64,000 nt of DNA from Candidatus Formimonas warabiya (GCF_002777255.1 NZ_CP017634.1:3298903-3362902); one strand, 5' to 3'. Shown: positions 43,314 to 52,252, counted from the first letter of the stretch. Numbers and translations are program-made. The notes: generated by a model from the sequence alone, not told the origin.

Positions 43314-43685
43314 ATTGTGCGCCTGGCAACGTACAATTTAGCCTCTGCTGACTTCTCACGGTAAATTTTATTTAACCATACTACATACTTTGTTATTTCC
43401 ACACGTCCATGAGACCACCCCGGTTAAGAGCGCAGTCTTTCCTTCCATTCACCTGCCACATCTACACTGTAAGCCTCCGAATATTTTAGGGTTTCAGTTT
43501 GGGTGGCAACCTTACCCAGCCTGCGTATGCCTTATGTGATTCCTGTTCATCAGGCCAGAAGTCTAGCTACGGCCTCCTTCAGATCCACCTTGCGGTGAAC
43601 ACCCATGCATTGGACTATGTGCCTGGCACTATCAACCCGCACTCGGGACTTGCACCCGTTAGAATACGTCCGTGCCTGGGCGCAT
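43314..43685 (-). mobile_element. Group II intron remnant (5-prime ribozyme part)
   Basis: On the minus strand, starting near 43685, the sequence carries hallmarks of a bacterial group II intron. It reads TGCGCCCAG at the 5-prime end, then TAACGGGTGCAAGTCCC, CACCGCAAGGTGG..CTGAAGGAGGC, GATGAACAGGAATC, GTCTCATGGACGTG and finally GTGAGAAGTCAGCAGAGG, which in intact elements precedes the reverse-transcriptase ORF. No RT ORF and no domain V follow. The remnant begins one or two bases after the S-layer 2 terminator palindrome, the target type used by class C introns. The 3-prime limit is uncertain; a hairpin TAAATTGT..ACAATTTA (about 43319-43340) marks its approximate end. Confidence 0.82.
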
Positions 43686-43686
43686 C

Positions 43687-43732
43687 TATACAAAAAGAAC
43701 GCTGTCCGTACGGACAGCGTTCTTTTTGTATA
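43687..43732 (-). terminator. Terminator of S-layer gene 2
   Basis: A 46-base perfect palindrome centred at 43709/43710 (arms AGAACGCTGTCCGTA, A/T-rich ends). It is bidirectional and lies six bases after the stop codon of S-layer gene 2. Confidence 0.93.
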
Positions 43733-43738
43733 AACTAA

Positions 43739-46525
43739 TTAATCTAATGTTTCGTTGTTGTTGATGATCACGACCAGATCTGCATTGCCGTCTTCATCCA
43801 GCACATACCAGACCCAATCGTTTTTGCTGATGGAACTGATGCTGCTGCAATAATCCGGATCGCTGCCGTCATCATAGTAATCGCTGTAATCGTAGATCAC
43901 GGTGTCCGCATCCAGTATCACGTTCGTATCATCAGTCAGGGTTAAGGTCAGTTCGGATTTGTCGACTTTGTTCACCTTTCCGTAGGTGTCTGCAACTACC
44001 GAATCTTCCGGATCAAATACGGCATTAGCACTAGTTACTTCTAATTCGGATCCATCTTCATAATAACCGGTGTATCTCTTTGTGCTAAACTTATTGCCTG
44101 TAATGCTGTAATTATAGATGGAACCTTTATCCGGATTACCGGATTTTACTTCATAGTTTTCTGTGTTTCCTTTTGCATCGATTCTCACCCAGTCATCGGA
44201 GGACTTGGTGTAGGCCTTTAAGACTGCGGCAAAATCAACATCGGTGCTGCCGGAAACATCACTGTGGATGAAAATGTAATCTACGGTCGTGCCGTCGTAT
44301 TGTACGTAGGCATATTTATCGGTAATTGATGAATCACTAGCCCAATCCACCAGGTCGTCTACGTCTACAATCTCGGCTACATCATCATCGTTAGCCGGGT
44401 CGGCATTAAACACAATGGTGCTGTCGTTTACCTTATAGGAGATTGTTCTGCCGTCAGAGTCTCTCGTAAATGTAATCCTATTATTATCGTCGTCACCGCC
44501 GATAATTTCTCCGATATAGTCTGCGCTGTCTTCATCGGAGTAGTCGTCTCTTACATTAGCCGAGCCCGCTGCAGATGGGTCAGTGAAGCCATCGGGACCA
44601 CCACCATTGTCATATGCAAGGATGGTCAGATTGTCGACTTCATTATCATCATTTACAGAGAACTTAATGAAATCGTCCACATCCAGCTCTTTACCTGTAT
44701 AGGTACCATCAGTATGTGCGTAGTATACTTCTACATCACTGGTATCCACGGTATAGCTGGATTCGGTGCCGTCTTTCTTCATCACTTTAATCTTGGTGAT
44801 CTTTCCGCTGGCATTGGTATCCACAACCTCGGTTACCACACCATAGCTGGTGTTGCCTTCGCTGCCGTCGGCATCACTAATGGCAACTGTAACCTGATTG
44901 CAACCATTCAGCGCATACTTGATGGTGGCATCATAGCTGTCTTCCAGATCGCTGTTGGAAATTTCTCCATCAAAGTCTTCTCCGCCATCGGTGGAGAGGA
45001 GAGTAGTCCCTGCTACATCGTACCATTCCCCGCTAATCTCGATTTGGTCGAGATCGTCAGCATCTTCGCCTTCTTCAAAGCCGTCCAAGGTGCCTTCCTG
45101 GTCAATACCAGTGAGCACTTCGATGTAATAGTCATAACCATAAGCGTCGGGATCTTCGTCAACTAAAAGCAAATCGTTTTCTTTCAACTCGGAGGGCTCA
45201 ATAAATTTGCCCAGGGTGTCGGATTCAATTAATACGTCGTCGCTGTCAAAATCGATGTCTTCAATGTCTTCGTAGGCGCCGTGGTTGCCCGGATCTTTCA
45301 GGCTCAGTTCGGCGGAGTCGGCATCATACTCATCCACGATGGCCGGAGTCTTATTATTTTTTGCGGAAATATCAAAGATTTCTCCGTCGCTGTTCAGGCG
45401 GACCTTGTAATACCGATTCGCATCCGGGTTGGGGATAAGTCTTTCCGTGTCGACCACCCAATCGGCGATATCGTAATTCTTGCCGTCGACATCATATTTG
45501 GTTCCATAAGTATAATCATCATCATCGTCATTTGTACCATTGTCAGAGTTCTCGATATCATCTGCATCGATGTCCAAGTCTTCCCCGTCCAAAGAAACAG
45601 AGGTGGACGTCACATTAATAAACACGATGACTTCATCATCATCATTGTAGACCAGGTCGGCGATTTTGCCGCCCAAGCCTGTCGGCAAGGAATCATCGGA
45701 GACAACAACATTATCTGCTAAATCATACCACTTGCTGGGCTGGCTCCCATCATTCTCGTCGCTGTAAGTGGCAAGTCCCTCTTCATCCTCATCAGTGGCT
45801 TCAACTTTGATTTTCCAGGTGCCGTTGTCATATTTAGAGTCGGCGATATAGTAGTCGTCGTTTACTGCAGAATCAAAGGAATCTTCCAGCAAAGTGGTGT
45901 CATCCTCGTCTTCTTCGAAGTCCTCGGTGTCGTTGTCCCATTTTACAATGGTGCAATCCAAGGTAGCGTCGGCCATAACGGCTACGTCAACACGGGTAGC
46001 GGCGCTGTTGGCATCAAAGGAAACATCTTCAGTGATATCCAGCGCACCGGCTTTGGCAATGTAATCTACCGGCCAAGGTCCAGGCAGATTGTCATTGTAG
46101 CCCAAGAGACGGGTTAAAACGGTAATTACTTCGGCATAAGTAATGGTGGCGTTGGGACGGAAGGTGCCATCCGGGAAACCTTTGACCCAACCCTGGGAGT
46201 TAGCCAGGTTTACAAAACCGGTATACCACTGTCCGGCCGCCACATCGGTGAATTTGGAAGTGGAGCTTTTCAGCACGTCGGCATTGGCGCCCATTCCACC
46301 GGCAATGCAGGCAATCTTGGCAAATTCAGCCCGGGTAATGGTGTTAGCCGGCTTGAAGGTGCCATCCGGATAGCCGCTGATAATGCTTAATGCACTTAAT
46401 TTATTAATGCTGCCCTGGATGTCTTTGCTGAGGTCAGTGGTATCACTGAAACCAGCCGCCAAAGCTACGCTGCCCAGGCCAAGCACTAATGCTACTACAA
46501 GTAGAACTGTTAACAGCTTTTTCAA
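43739..46525 (-). CDS. S-layer protein with N-terminal SLH domains (paralog 2)
   Basis: A 928-residue product from TTG 46525, with GGGGG eight bases upstream. A signal peptide (KKLLTVLLVVALVLGLGSVALAA) is followed by two SLH domains (about 25-150; GYPDGTFKPANTITRAEFAK and GFPDGTFRPNATITYAEV). The body is extremely acidic, with runs such as NDDDDDY and EDEDDTTLL. Large parts match S-layer paralog 1 closely, for example YGVVTEV.DTNASGKITKIKVMKKDG and the C-terminal DADTVIYDYSD..YC.SISSISKND segment; it is about 40 residues longer, mainly through acidic insertions in the middle. It is convergent with paralog 1, so the pair forms a large inverted repeat. Confidence 0.9.
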   Translation of the reverse strand: MKKLLTVLLVVALVLGLGSVALAAGFSDTTDLSKDIQGSINKLSALSIISGYPDGTFKPANTITRAEFAKIACIAGGMGANADVLKSSTSKFTDVAAGQWYTGFVNLANSQGWVKGFPDGTFRPNATITYAEVITVLTRLLGYNDNLPGPWPVDYIAKAGALDITEDVSFDANSAATRVDVAVMADATLDCTIVKWDNDTEDFEEDEDDTTLLEDSFDSAVNDDYYIADSKYDNGTWKIKVEATDEDEEGLATYSDENDGSQPSKWYDLADNVVVSDDSLPTGLGGKIADLVYNDDDEVIVFINVTSTSVSLDGEDLDIDADDIENSDNGTNDDDDDYTYGTKYDVDGKNYDIADWVVDTERLIPNPDANRYYKVRLNSDGEIFDISAKNNKTPAIVDEYDADSAELSLKDPGNHGAYEDIEDIDFDSDDVLIESDTLGKFIEPSELKENDLLLVDEDPDAYGYDYYIEVLTGIDQEGTLDGFEEGEDADDLDQIEISGEWYDVAGTTLLSTDGGEDFDGEISNSDLEDSYDATIKYALNGCNQVTVAISDADGSEGNTSYGVVTEVVDTNASGKITKIKVMKKDGTESSYTVDTSDVEVYYAHTDGTYTGKELDVDDFIKFSVNDDNEVDNLTILAYDNGGGPDGFTDPSAAGSANVRDDYSDEDSADYIGEIIGGDDDNNRITFTRDSDGRTISYKVNDSTIVFNADPANDDDVAEIVDVDDLVDWASDSSITDKYAYVQYDGTTVDYIFIHSDVSGSTDVDFAAVLKAYTKSSDDWVRIDAKGNTENYEVKSGNPDKGSIYNYSITGNKFSTKRYTGYYEDGSELEVTSANAVFDPEDSVVADTYGKVNKVDKSELTLTLTDDTNVILDADTVIYDYSDYYDDGSDPDYCSSISSISKNDWVWYVLDEDGNADLVVIINNNETLD

Positions 46526-46964
46526 GTTTTAATCCCCCTTTTTCTGATTTCGATTTCTCCTCTTTTGTTCATGGCAACTAAATCATTTTTGCGTTTTGGT
46601 TCCCACTCCCTTCCTGAATATTTACTTTCTAAATGTCTAAAGGCTAGCCCCTTTAGAAACTTTGTATCAATTTGAAAGACAAGCTACTTGATACTTACAT
46701 AATTAAATACAACTTATGCTAAAAATTTCTTGCACATTTTTGTCATTTTTTTTAAAAATTTTTTCCACCATTGGTTGCTGGGGTATACATTTGGATAGAT
46801 TGTCCAATTTGCCCCTTTCATTATAAATGGGGAATAATGTCGAAGCAAGGATTTTTTAGGACCGGGAACACCAGGATAGATCCAGGCACAGGGTTTATGT
46901 CATTGGTAACGGTGTTACCAAGATGACAAGGATTCAACGACGAAAAACATTTTCATGAACCTTG
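46526..46964. other. Leader and upstream region of S-layer gene 2
   Basis: 439 bases without a gene. It contains a hairpin CTAAAGG..CCTTTAG (46637-46656) in the probable mRNA leader, a strongly AT-rich stretch (46690-46770) likely to hold the promoter, a 19-base palindrome at 46903-46921, and a longer TGACAAGG..CCTTGTCA pair (46924-46967) that overlaps the end of the ABC permease gene. Confidence 0.55.
46903..46921. promoter_or_regulatory. Operator-like perfect palindrome
   Basis: TTGGTAAC-GGT-GTTACCAA, an 8+3+8 perfect palindrome of the size bound by dimeric regulators, flanked by TGTCA and ATGACA. It has no T-run, so it is not a terminator. The cognate protein is unknown. Confidence 0.45.
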
Positions 46965-48092
46965 TCAGCACGCAGAACGGTGTGTACGGCTTTTATAGAA
47001 CAAAAATGCGCAAGGAAGATAAAGGGTAACCAATCCCAGCTGCCAGACCACATATTTGGCCAGCACACCCCAGTCCGCCCCCATCACCAGGCAGGCCCGG
47101 GCCCCATTCAGGAAGGGGGTTAAAGGATTCAGGTAATAAACCGGTCTTAAAAGATCCGGAATGCTCTGGAAAGGCCAGGTGTATCCTGTGACAAAGAACA
47201 ACGGAGTGGCGAAAAACACAGCCGCCTGAAAGATTCTCACTTCTTCCCGGGCCAGGGAAAATAGCATCAGGGCAAAGACCGCAATCAACAAACCGTAGGG
47301 CAGGGTGAGGGCAAAAAAGCTCCCCAGGCTGCCCCGGGCAGGCAGTTTAAAAACCATTTCGGCCAATCGAAAAATGATATTGGTGACCACAGAGGCGAAA
47401 ACACCGTAGGTAATTATTTTTGCCCCTAATTCCCCCAAAGAAAAATGATGTGTCCTTTTCTGCCGGCAAAGGGTCAAGGCAATCGCCGACATGGCCAGGC
47501 TGAAGATGCCGGCGCTGAACACCCCGTACGAGAGGTAATAGGCATAATTATAGTCGGGGTTGTATAAAATTTTCTGTTCCAGGATCACTCTTTGTACCGT
47601 TGCTTGGGCTTCATCAGGCAGGAATCCCTTGCCCTGCAGGGTTTCCAAGGCAATGCCGGCATTCAGGGTTTGCAGGATTTCGCTGGCTTTGGCATAAGCG
47701 GTATTTGCCGCGATATAGTTGGTGCCATCAATAATTAAGAGCAGTTCGGTCCCTTTTTGGTTCTTGATGTCCGCCGAAAGGTCCTCCGGAATGACCAGTC
47801 CCGCTATAGCCTTCCCTTCCTTGATCATCTCCAAGGCGGCGGGATAGTCGCTTACCTGGGTGACCGTGAACTTTTCGCTCTCCGAAAATCCTTGGCTGAT
47901 GATCCGGCTGGTGGAGCTTTGGTCCAGGTCCGCCACCACCAGGGGAATGGATTTGAGCGCCCCCGCCCGGTATAAAAAGCCGATTAAAAAAACCAGGGCC
48001 ACCATAAAGCAGGCATTCAAAATCAGCATCTTGTTCCGGGGCAGGGAGGAGAATTCCTTCCGCATCAGCCGGAAAAAGCTTGGCTCTTCCAT
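46965..48092 (-). CDS. ABC-2 type permease, downstream copy
   Basis: A 375-residue permease from ATG 48092, with GAAGG seven bases upstream; the open frame continues far upstream but only as overlap with the previous gene. It has one N-terminal helix (MLILNACFMVALVFLIGFLY), an extracytoplasmic domain (about 45-180, VVADLDQSSTSRIISQGF) and about five C-terminal helices with the conserved PLFFVTGYTWPFQSIPDLLRPVYYLNPLTPFLNGAR segment typical of YhhJ/YbhR-type ABC-2 subunits. Its start overlaps the end of the upstream permease by 28 bases. No ATPase is encoded in the operon. Confidence 0.85.
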   Translation of the reverse strand: MEEPSFFRLMRKEFSSLPRNKMLILNACFMVALVFLIGFLYRAGALKSIPLVVADLDQSSTSRIISQGFSESEKFTVTQVSDYPAALEMIKEGKAIAGLVIPEDLSADIKNQKGTELLLIIDGTNYIAANTAYAKASEILQTLNAGIALETLQGKGFLPDEAQATVQRVILEQKILYNPDYNYAYYLSYGVFSAGIFSLAMSAIALTLCRQKRTHHFSLGELGAKIITYGVFASVVTNIIFRLAEMVFKLPARGSLGSFFALTLPYGLLIAVFALMLFSLAREEVRIFQAAVFFATPLFFVTGYTWPFQSIPDLLRPVYYLNPLTPFLNGARACLVMGADWGVLAKYVVWQLGLVTLYLPCAFLFYKSRTHRSAC

Positions 48093-49195
48093 GTATGTAC
48101 CTTCTTTCTTATTGTGCAGGCAAAGAATATGCCCATGATACAAATTGCGCTCATCAAAAGCAAAACCTCTATGCCCTGCCGGTACAGGGCGCCCGTTCTG
48201 CCCGTGAGGGCCAGCTCCCGGAGGGGATCGGCAAAGTAGGTGAGAGGTTCGATCCGGCCCAGCATCTTCACAAACCAGGGAAAACCGCTCATAGGCCAGG
48301 TATGTCCGGAAAGCAGGAGGGCGGGCAGAGCGACGATGACGGCACATTGGCTGGCAACGATGGGACTGGGCAGGGCCAGGGAAAGAAAAGTACCCAAGGT
48401 TGTCAGGGCAACGACAAAGCATGCCACCAAAAGGAGAAGCGCCCCATAGCTCCCGTAAAACACCAGGGGAAATAATAGTATGGCCAGCAAAAGGCAAAAA
48501 AGCACCTCACCCATGCCGAGAAAAGAATAGGCGGCAATTTTGGCGGCAATCCCCGGAAAATCCGGTTCCTTTGCCTCCCCACCCCAGGAGGCGGCGCTAA
48601 AAACCAGGATGGGAAAATGGGCCACAGCGCCAATCAAACCCCAAAGCAGAAAATCGTAAAAACTCCCGGAAGGATTCCCCACCTGTTGATAGACATACTG
48701 TAAAGGAAGGGCCGTATTTTGCGCTTCGTCGGGGGGTAATCCCTTGCTTTCCAGCGTTTTTATCTCGATCCCGGCCTGAAAGGTAAGGATGATTTCACCC
48801 GCCCTTTTGACGGCATTGGAGGAAATCGCCATATTGGAGGCATCGGCGACGAAAAGCACGGAAGGGCTTTTTCCTTTTTTCAGATCCCGGCTGAAGCCCG
48901 GGGGCACAGCAACTACTGCATCCACCTGTTCCCGGTCTACCATTTCTACTGCGGTGTCCAGATCCTCCACTGCCCCGACGAGGTCAAAGCCTTTGTTATC
49001 GGCAAATTGGTCCACCAGGGACCTGCTTAAATTGCTTTGGTCCTGGTCCACCACCACCAATCTGGCATGTTCGATGACGCCCTGCTGAAACAGCAGCCCA
49101 AAATAAACGGTGAGCAGAGGAGGCATGATCAGGAAGAAAAACACGGTCCACCTGCTCCCTAGAATTCGTTTTATTTCCCGCCCCACAGTGCGCAT
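48065..49195 (-). CDS. ABC-2 type permease, upstream copy
   Basis: A 376-residue permease of the same architecture as its neighbour: an N-terminal helix (WTVFFFLIMPPLLTVYFGLLF), an extracytoplasmic domain (about 40-165, VVVDQDQSNLSRSLVDQF) and about six C-terminal helices ending with LLSGHTWPMSGFPWFVKMLGRIEPLTYFADPLREL. The two are paralogous and probably form a heterodimer. GGAGT lies just upstream of the ATG, 12 bases after the HlyD-type gene. The usual nucleotide-binding subunit of such exporters is missing from the operon and must be encoded elsewhere, or the pair works without one. Confidence 0.85.
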   Translation of the reverse strand: MRTVGREIKRILGSRWTVFFFLIMPPLLTVYFGLLFQQGVIEHARLVVVDQDQSNLSRSLVDQFADNKGFDLVGAVEDLDTAVEMVDREQVDAVVAVPPGFSRDLKKGKSPSVLFVADASNMAISSNAVKRAGEIILTFQAGIEIKTLESKGLPPDEAQNTALPLQYVYQQVGNPSGSFYDFLLWGLIGAVAHFPILVFSAASWGGEAKEPDFPGIAAKIAAYSFLGMGEVLFCLLLAILLFPLVFYGSYGALLLLVACFVVALTTLGTFLSLALPSPIVASQCAVIVALPALLLSGHTWPMSGFPWFVKMLGRIEPLTYFADPLRELALTGRTGALYRQGIEVLLLMSAICIMGIFFACTIRKKVHTWKSQAFSG

Positions 49196-49207
49196 TTTTT
49201 TACTCCT

Positions 49208-50338
49208 TTACTTTTCCCGGGAGGGAAACTGGACATAAGCCGTCATGCCCGGATACACCTTAACGTTATTCGAGTTTTCCAACGTCACTTTCACTTCATA
49301 GGCCAGCACATCATCTTCCTCATTGTTGGTGGCCCGCTGGGTGGCAAAATGAGGTTTGGGGGAAATTCTTTTTACGGTGCCGGCAAAAATCTTATCGCCT
49401 GTGGCGGCAAACCTGACCTGAACCTTTTGGCCCAATGCGACCCGGGCTAAATCCGATTCATAAACACTTAAGTTCAGCTCTATTTTGGTCAGGTCGGCCA
49501 CGGTAGCGATGGGCATGCCGGTGGAAACCAGTTCTCCCTCCTCGCAGTTCAGCTCCACCACCGTCCCGCTCTTGGGGGCCACGATCTTGGTATCCTGAAG
49601 CAAGGAATTGACTTCTGCCAACCCGGCCAAGGCTTCCTGGTATTTTTGCTCCGCCAGCTGCACCTGCAGCCTGCTCGCATTGGCCGCACTCAGGGCCCCC
49701 GCGGCCTGGTTGGCCAGCCCCTGAGCCGACTCCACATCCTGCTCCCGGGCCCCTTCCTGGGCCAGGGAATACTGTTGCTCCGCCACCTTCAGCTGGGTTT
49801 CCACTTCATCTTTCTTTTGGGCGGGAATGGCCCCTTTTTCATAAAGCTTCTGCACCCGCTCATAGGTTTTCTGCATCATTTCATAATAGGCCTTGGCCTG
49901 CTCTATTTCCTGGGTGCGGGCCCCTTCATGGGCCTTATTCAGCTGGGCCTGAGCGGCTTCAAAAGCTCCGGAGGCTTGCTCCACATTGGCGTCCGCGATC
50001 TTTTTCTGCAGTTCCACCGCTTCCCGGGCCATCCTCACCTGGGCCTCCACCTGGGCTTTTTTGGCCTGGAGCTGGTTGCTGTCAATCTCCGCAATCAGTT
50101 TTCCGCTCTGCACCGCTTGACCTTCTTCTGCATAGATTTTGACTACTTTTCCGGGAATTTTGGTGTTCAAATCAACTTCTTCCATATCCACACTGCCTTT
50201 GATTACAAGTCCCTGATCCGGGTCAAACCCCCCCGTGGACGCATTGGCCCGGCTGCACCCGCTGCTGATCACAGCGGCAGCGGCAATCATCCCTGCTAAG
50301 ACAAAGACACCCCATTTGCCGGTCTCTCTACTTCTCAT
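49208..50338 (-). CDS. HlyD-family adaptor lipoprotein
   Basis: A 376-residue adaptor with GGGGAGG seven bases before the ATG. The signal sequence ends in a lipobox (VISSGC). The lipoyl halves (GKVVKIYAEEGQAVQSGKLIAEID and TKIVAPKSGTVVELNCEEGELVSTGMP) flank a long alpha-helical hairpin (about 85-230) with internal repeats of the type AQLNKAHEGARTQEIEQAKAYYEMMQ. This resembles YbhG/YhiI adaptors that pair with ABC-2 exporters. It is placed between the TolC-like gene and the two permeases in a MarR-controlled operon. The hairpin is long enough to reach a TolC-like partner. Confidence 0.9.
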   Translation of the reverse strand: MRSRETGKWGVFVLAGMIAAAAVISSGCSRANASTGGFDPDQGLVIKGSVDMEEVDLNTKIPGKVVKIYAEEGQAVQSGKLIAEIDSNQLQAKKAQVEAQVRMAREAVELQKKIADANVEQASGAFEAAQAQLNKAHEGARTQEIEQAKAYYEMMQKTYERVQKLYEKGAIPAQKKDEVETQLKVAEQQYSLAQEGAREQDVESAQGLANQAAGALSAANASRLQVQLAEQKYQEALAGLAEVNSLLQDTKIVAPKSGTVVELNCEEGELVSTGMPIATVADLTKIELNLSVYESDLARVALGQKVQVRFAATGDKIFAGTVKRISPKPHFATQRATNNEEDDVLAYEVKVTLENSNNVKVYPGMTAYVQFPSREK

Positions 50339-50390
50339 CGATATTCCTCCCCATTGAAACTCATCGAACAGTCCTCCTAATTGTCAACCG

Positions 50391-51746
50391 TCACTTTTTA
50401 AACTGTTCATCCTTTTCCGTTGCCAGGTCGGCACAAATATCTACCGCATATTTGCTTTTGGCCAGATTGTAGCCATAGGTGATTTCCACCACTTTTTCTT
50501 CCACTTCGCTTAATTTTTCCTGGGCGGCCAGCACTTCAAAAACAGTGCCCCCCGCATCCTCCATATTCAGTGATTTGAGCACCGAGGAAGGAATCCCATA
50601 GCCTTCCTGGTACCGGTATGTAGCAATCTCCAAGGCCTCTTCCGCCTGTTTCACACTCTCCGTAACACAATCCAGCATGGTGCCGGTGGCCAGAACGGTC
50701 TGGTAAGAGCCGTATACCTCCGCCTGTACGGACAGCTTCTGCTGGTCCAGGGTCAATCGGGCATTATCCAAATCCAGCTGAATCTGCCGGTAATCAAAAG
50801 TTTTGGGCGCAGTATACCTTTTCGCCAGTTCCATGTTGATTTGGGCTACCTGGAGCTCCATATCCGCTTTTTTGATCTCCACCCGGTTTTCTAAAGCCTG
50901 GTCCAGCCCTTGTTCCAGCGGGGTAATGCTCTCTGTCCCGGAAAAGTCGTCTTTTAATTTTAACGGTGTATCGGCGCTTAGACCCATCACTTTTTTTAAT
51001 TCGATTTCTGCCAGATGCAGGTCATTTTGGGCCTTGGCCACATCCGCCTTCATCAGGCTCAACTGGGCTTGGGCCATCAGCATATCATCCTTGGCCCGGA
51101 AACCGGCCTGGTAGCTGTCTAGAGCAAGCTGATACTGGCTTTGTGCCCTTTGGGCCGCCGCCTGTTTTACCGCGACCAGGCGCTGGTCTTTCAGCACCTC
51201 GTAATAATCCTGTCTGGTCAGCAAGGCATATTCTTTCCTGGCAATATCAACGCCCAGTTTCGTAACATTCAATCCCAGAGCGGCTTTTGTCTGATACAGT
51301 TCCGTCACCTGAGCGTTGGCAAGGTTATCCACTTGATACTGAGAATTACTTTGCAGCTCTTCTTCTGCGGCGGATAGTTCTTCTTCCATCTGCGCAATCT
51401 GCGCCTCGGTCAAAACACCCGCTGCCTTGGCTAATTTAAACTGGTGCCGCTGCTGATAATATTCCTCCCATCCTTCCTGGACCTTTTCATCCGCATCCCA
51501 AAGCTTCTCGCTGTAAAAATCTGCTTTATCAAGATCTAGCTCCCGTGCCGTAATTTGTTTTTCCAATAATTTCAGATCTACATTATTGGCCAGGGTCAGG
51601 TTTATCGCCTCCTCCAGGCTGATCGCCCTGCTTTGGTCTGTTGTTGTTTCCGGGGTTTCCTGGGCAAGGGCCAGGCCGATCCGGCAGAAAAAAAATACGC
51701 TAAAGAATACTAAAATCAGGCACATACCGGCTAATTTTCTTTTCAT
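50391..51746 (-). CDS. TolC-like outer-membrane-efflux-family protein (second copy)
   Basis: A 451-residue secreted protein whose ATG overlaps the MarR stop codon (ATGA). After a signal peptide (about 1-28, cleavage near ALAQ) come SLEEAINLTLANNVDLKLLEKQI and two long helical hairpin repeats (YQLALDSYQAGFRAKDDMLMAQAQLSLMKADVAKAQNDLHLAEIELKKVMGL and ALEIATYRYQEGYGIPSSVLKSLN), the OEP pattern. It is only distantly similar to the copy at 31868. No clear beta-barrel strands are seen. It would work with the adaptor and permeases that follow, or at the wall if the cell has no outer membrane. Confidence 0.83.
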   Translation of the reverse strand: MKRKLAGMCLILVFFSVFFFCRIGLALAQETPETTTDQSRAISLEEAINLTLANNVDLKLLEKQITARELDLDKADFYSEKLWDADEKVQEGWEEYYQQRHQFKLAKAAGVLTEAQIAQMEEELSAAEEELQSNSQYQVDNLANAQVTELYQTKAALGLNVTKLGVDIARKEYALLTRQDYYEVLKDQRLVAVKQAAAQRAQSQYQLALDSYQAGFRAKDDMLMAQAQLSLMKADVAKAQNDLHLAEIELKKVMGLSADTPLKLKDDFSGTESITPLEQGLDQALENRVEIKKADMELQVAQINMELAKRYTAPKTFDYRQIQLDLDNARLTLDQQKLSVQAEVYGSYQTVLATGTMLDCVTESVKQAEEALEIATYRYQEGYGIPSSVLKSLNMEDAGGTVFEVLAAQEKLSEVEEKVVEITYGYNLAKSKYAVDICADLATEKDEQFKK

Positions 51747-52219
51747 TTTACTTCCCCCATATTGCTCTGCTGCACTTTTCTCAGTAATTTTAAGAACAGT
51801 TCTTTTTCTTCTTCAGACAAGGTATGCATCACCTTTTCCGTAAATTCCTTCAATTGAGGAATCACTTCTTCCACCAGGTGTTTGGCCTTTAAAGTTAATC
51901 TTGCGGTCAAACTGCGCCGGTCCAGGGGATTTACCTCCCTGGTGACCAATCCCGACTTTTCTAAACGATCCATGAGGCCGGTAATATTGGCCCGGCTCAC
52001 CAGCATGTTTTTTCCCAGTTCCCACAAAGCCATTTCCTCATTCTTGTGTAAGAGGAGCAAGGCGTTGAATTTTGTTTCGGACAACCCCCATTGAGAAAAA
52101 AAGTCCCCATAAACACTTTCTAACAATCCATATGTGGTAGCCATATTGACAATCAGCTTGCCCGAGTTGGTATCTACCCACCAGTAAGCAGGCAATTTCT
52201 TCAAAACATCATCAGACAT
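51743..52219 (-). CDS. MarR-family regulator
   Basis: A 158-residue winged-helix repressor. The DNA-binding helix and wing read LGKNMLVSRANITGLMDRLEKSGLVTREVNPLDRRSLTARLTLKAKHL (about 68-115), with the DRR wing motif intact. GAGGAGG lies six bases before the ATG. It is the first gene of the operon (MarR, TolC-like, HlyD, two permeases), and an inverted repeat sits directly after the -10 box, so it most likely represses its own operon until a ligand binds. The ligand is unknown. Confidence 0.93.
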   Translation of the reverse strand: MSDDVLKKLPAYWWVDTNSGKLIVNMATTYGLLESVYGDFFSQWGLSETKFNALLLLHKNEEMALWELGKNMLVSRANITGLMDRLEKSGLVTREVNPLDRRSLTARLTLKAKHLVEEVIPQLKEFTEKVMHTLSEEEKELFLKLLRKVQQSNMGEVK

Positions 52220-52252
52220 GGTCGCCCTCCTCTAGCCGGTAAATTTGAAATA

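Noticed and set aside
46531..46581. Short upstream ORF of 16 codons ending at the S-layer 2 start
   Set aside because: No ribosome site precedes its ATG; the overlap with the TTG start is probably chance.
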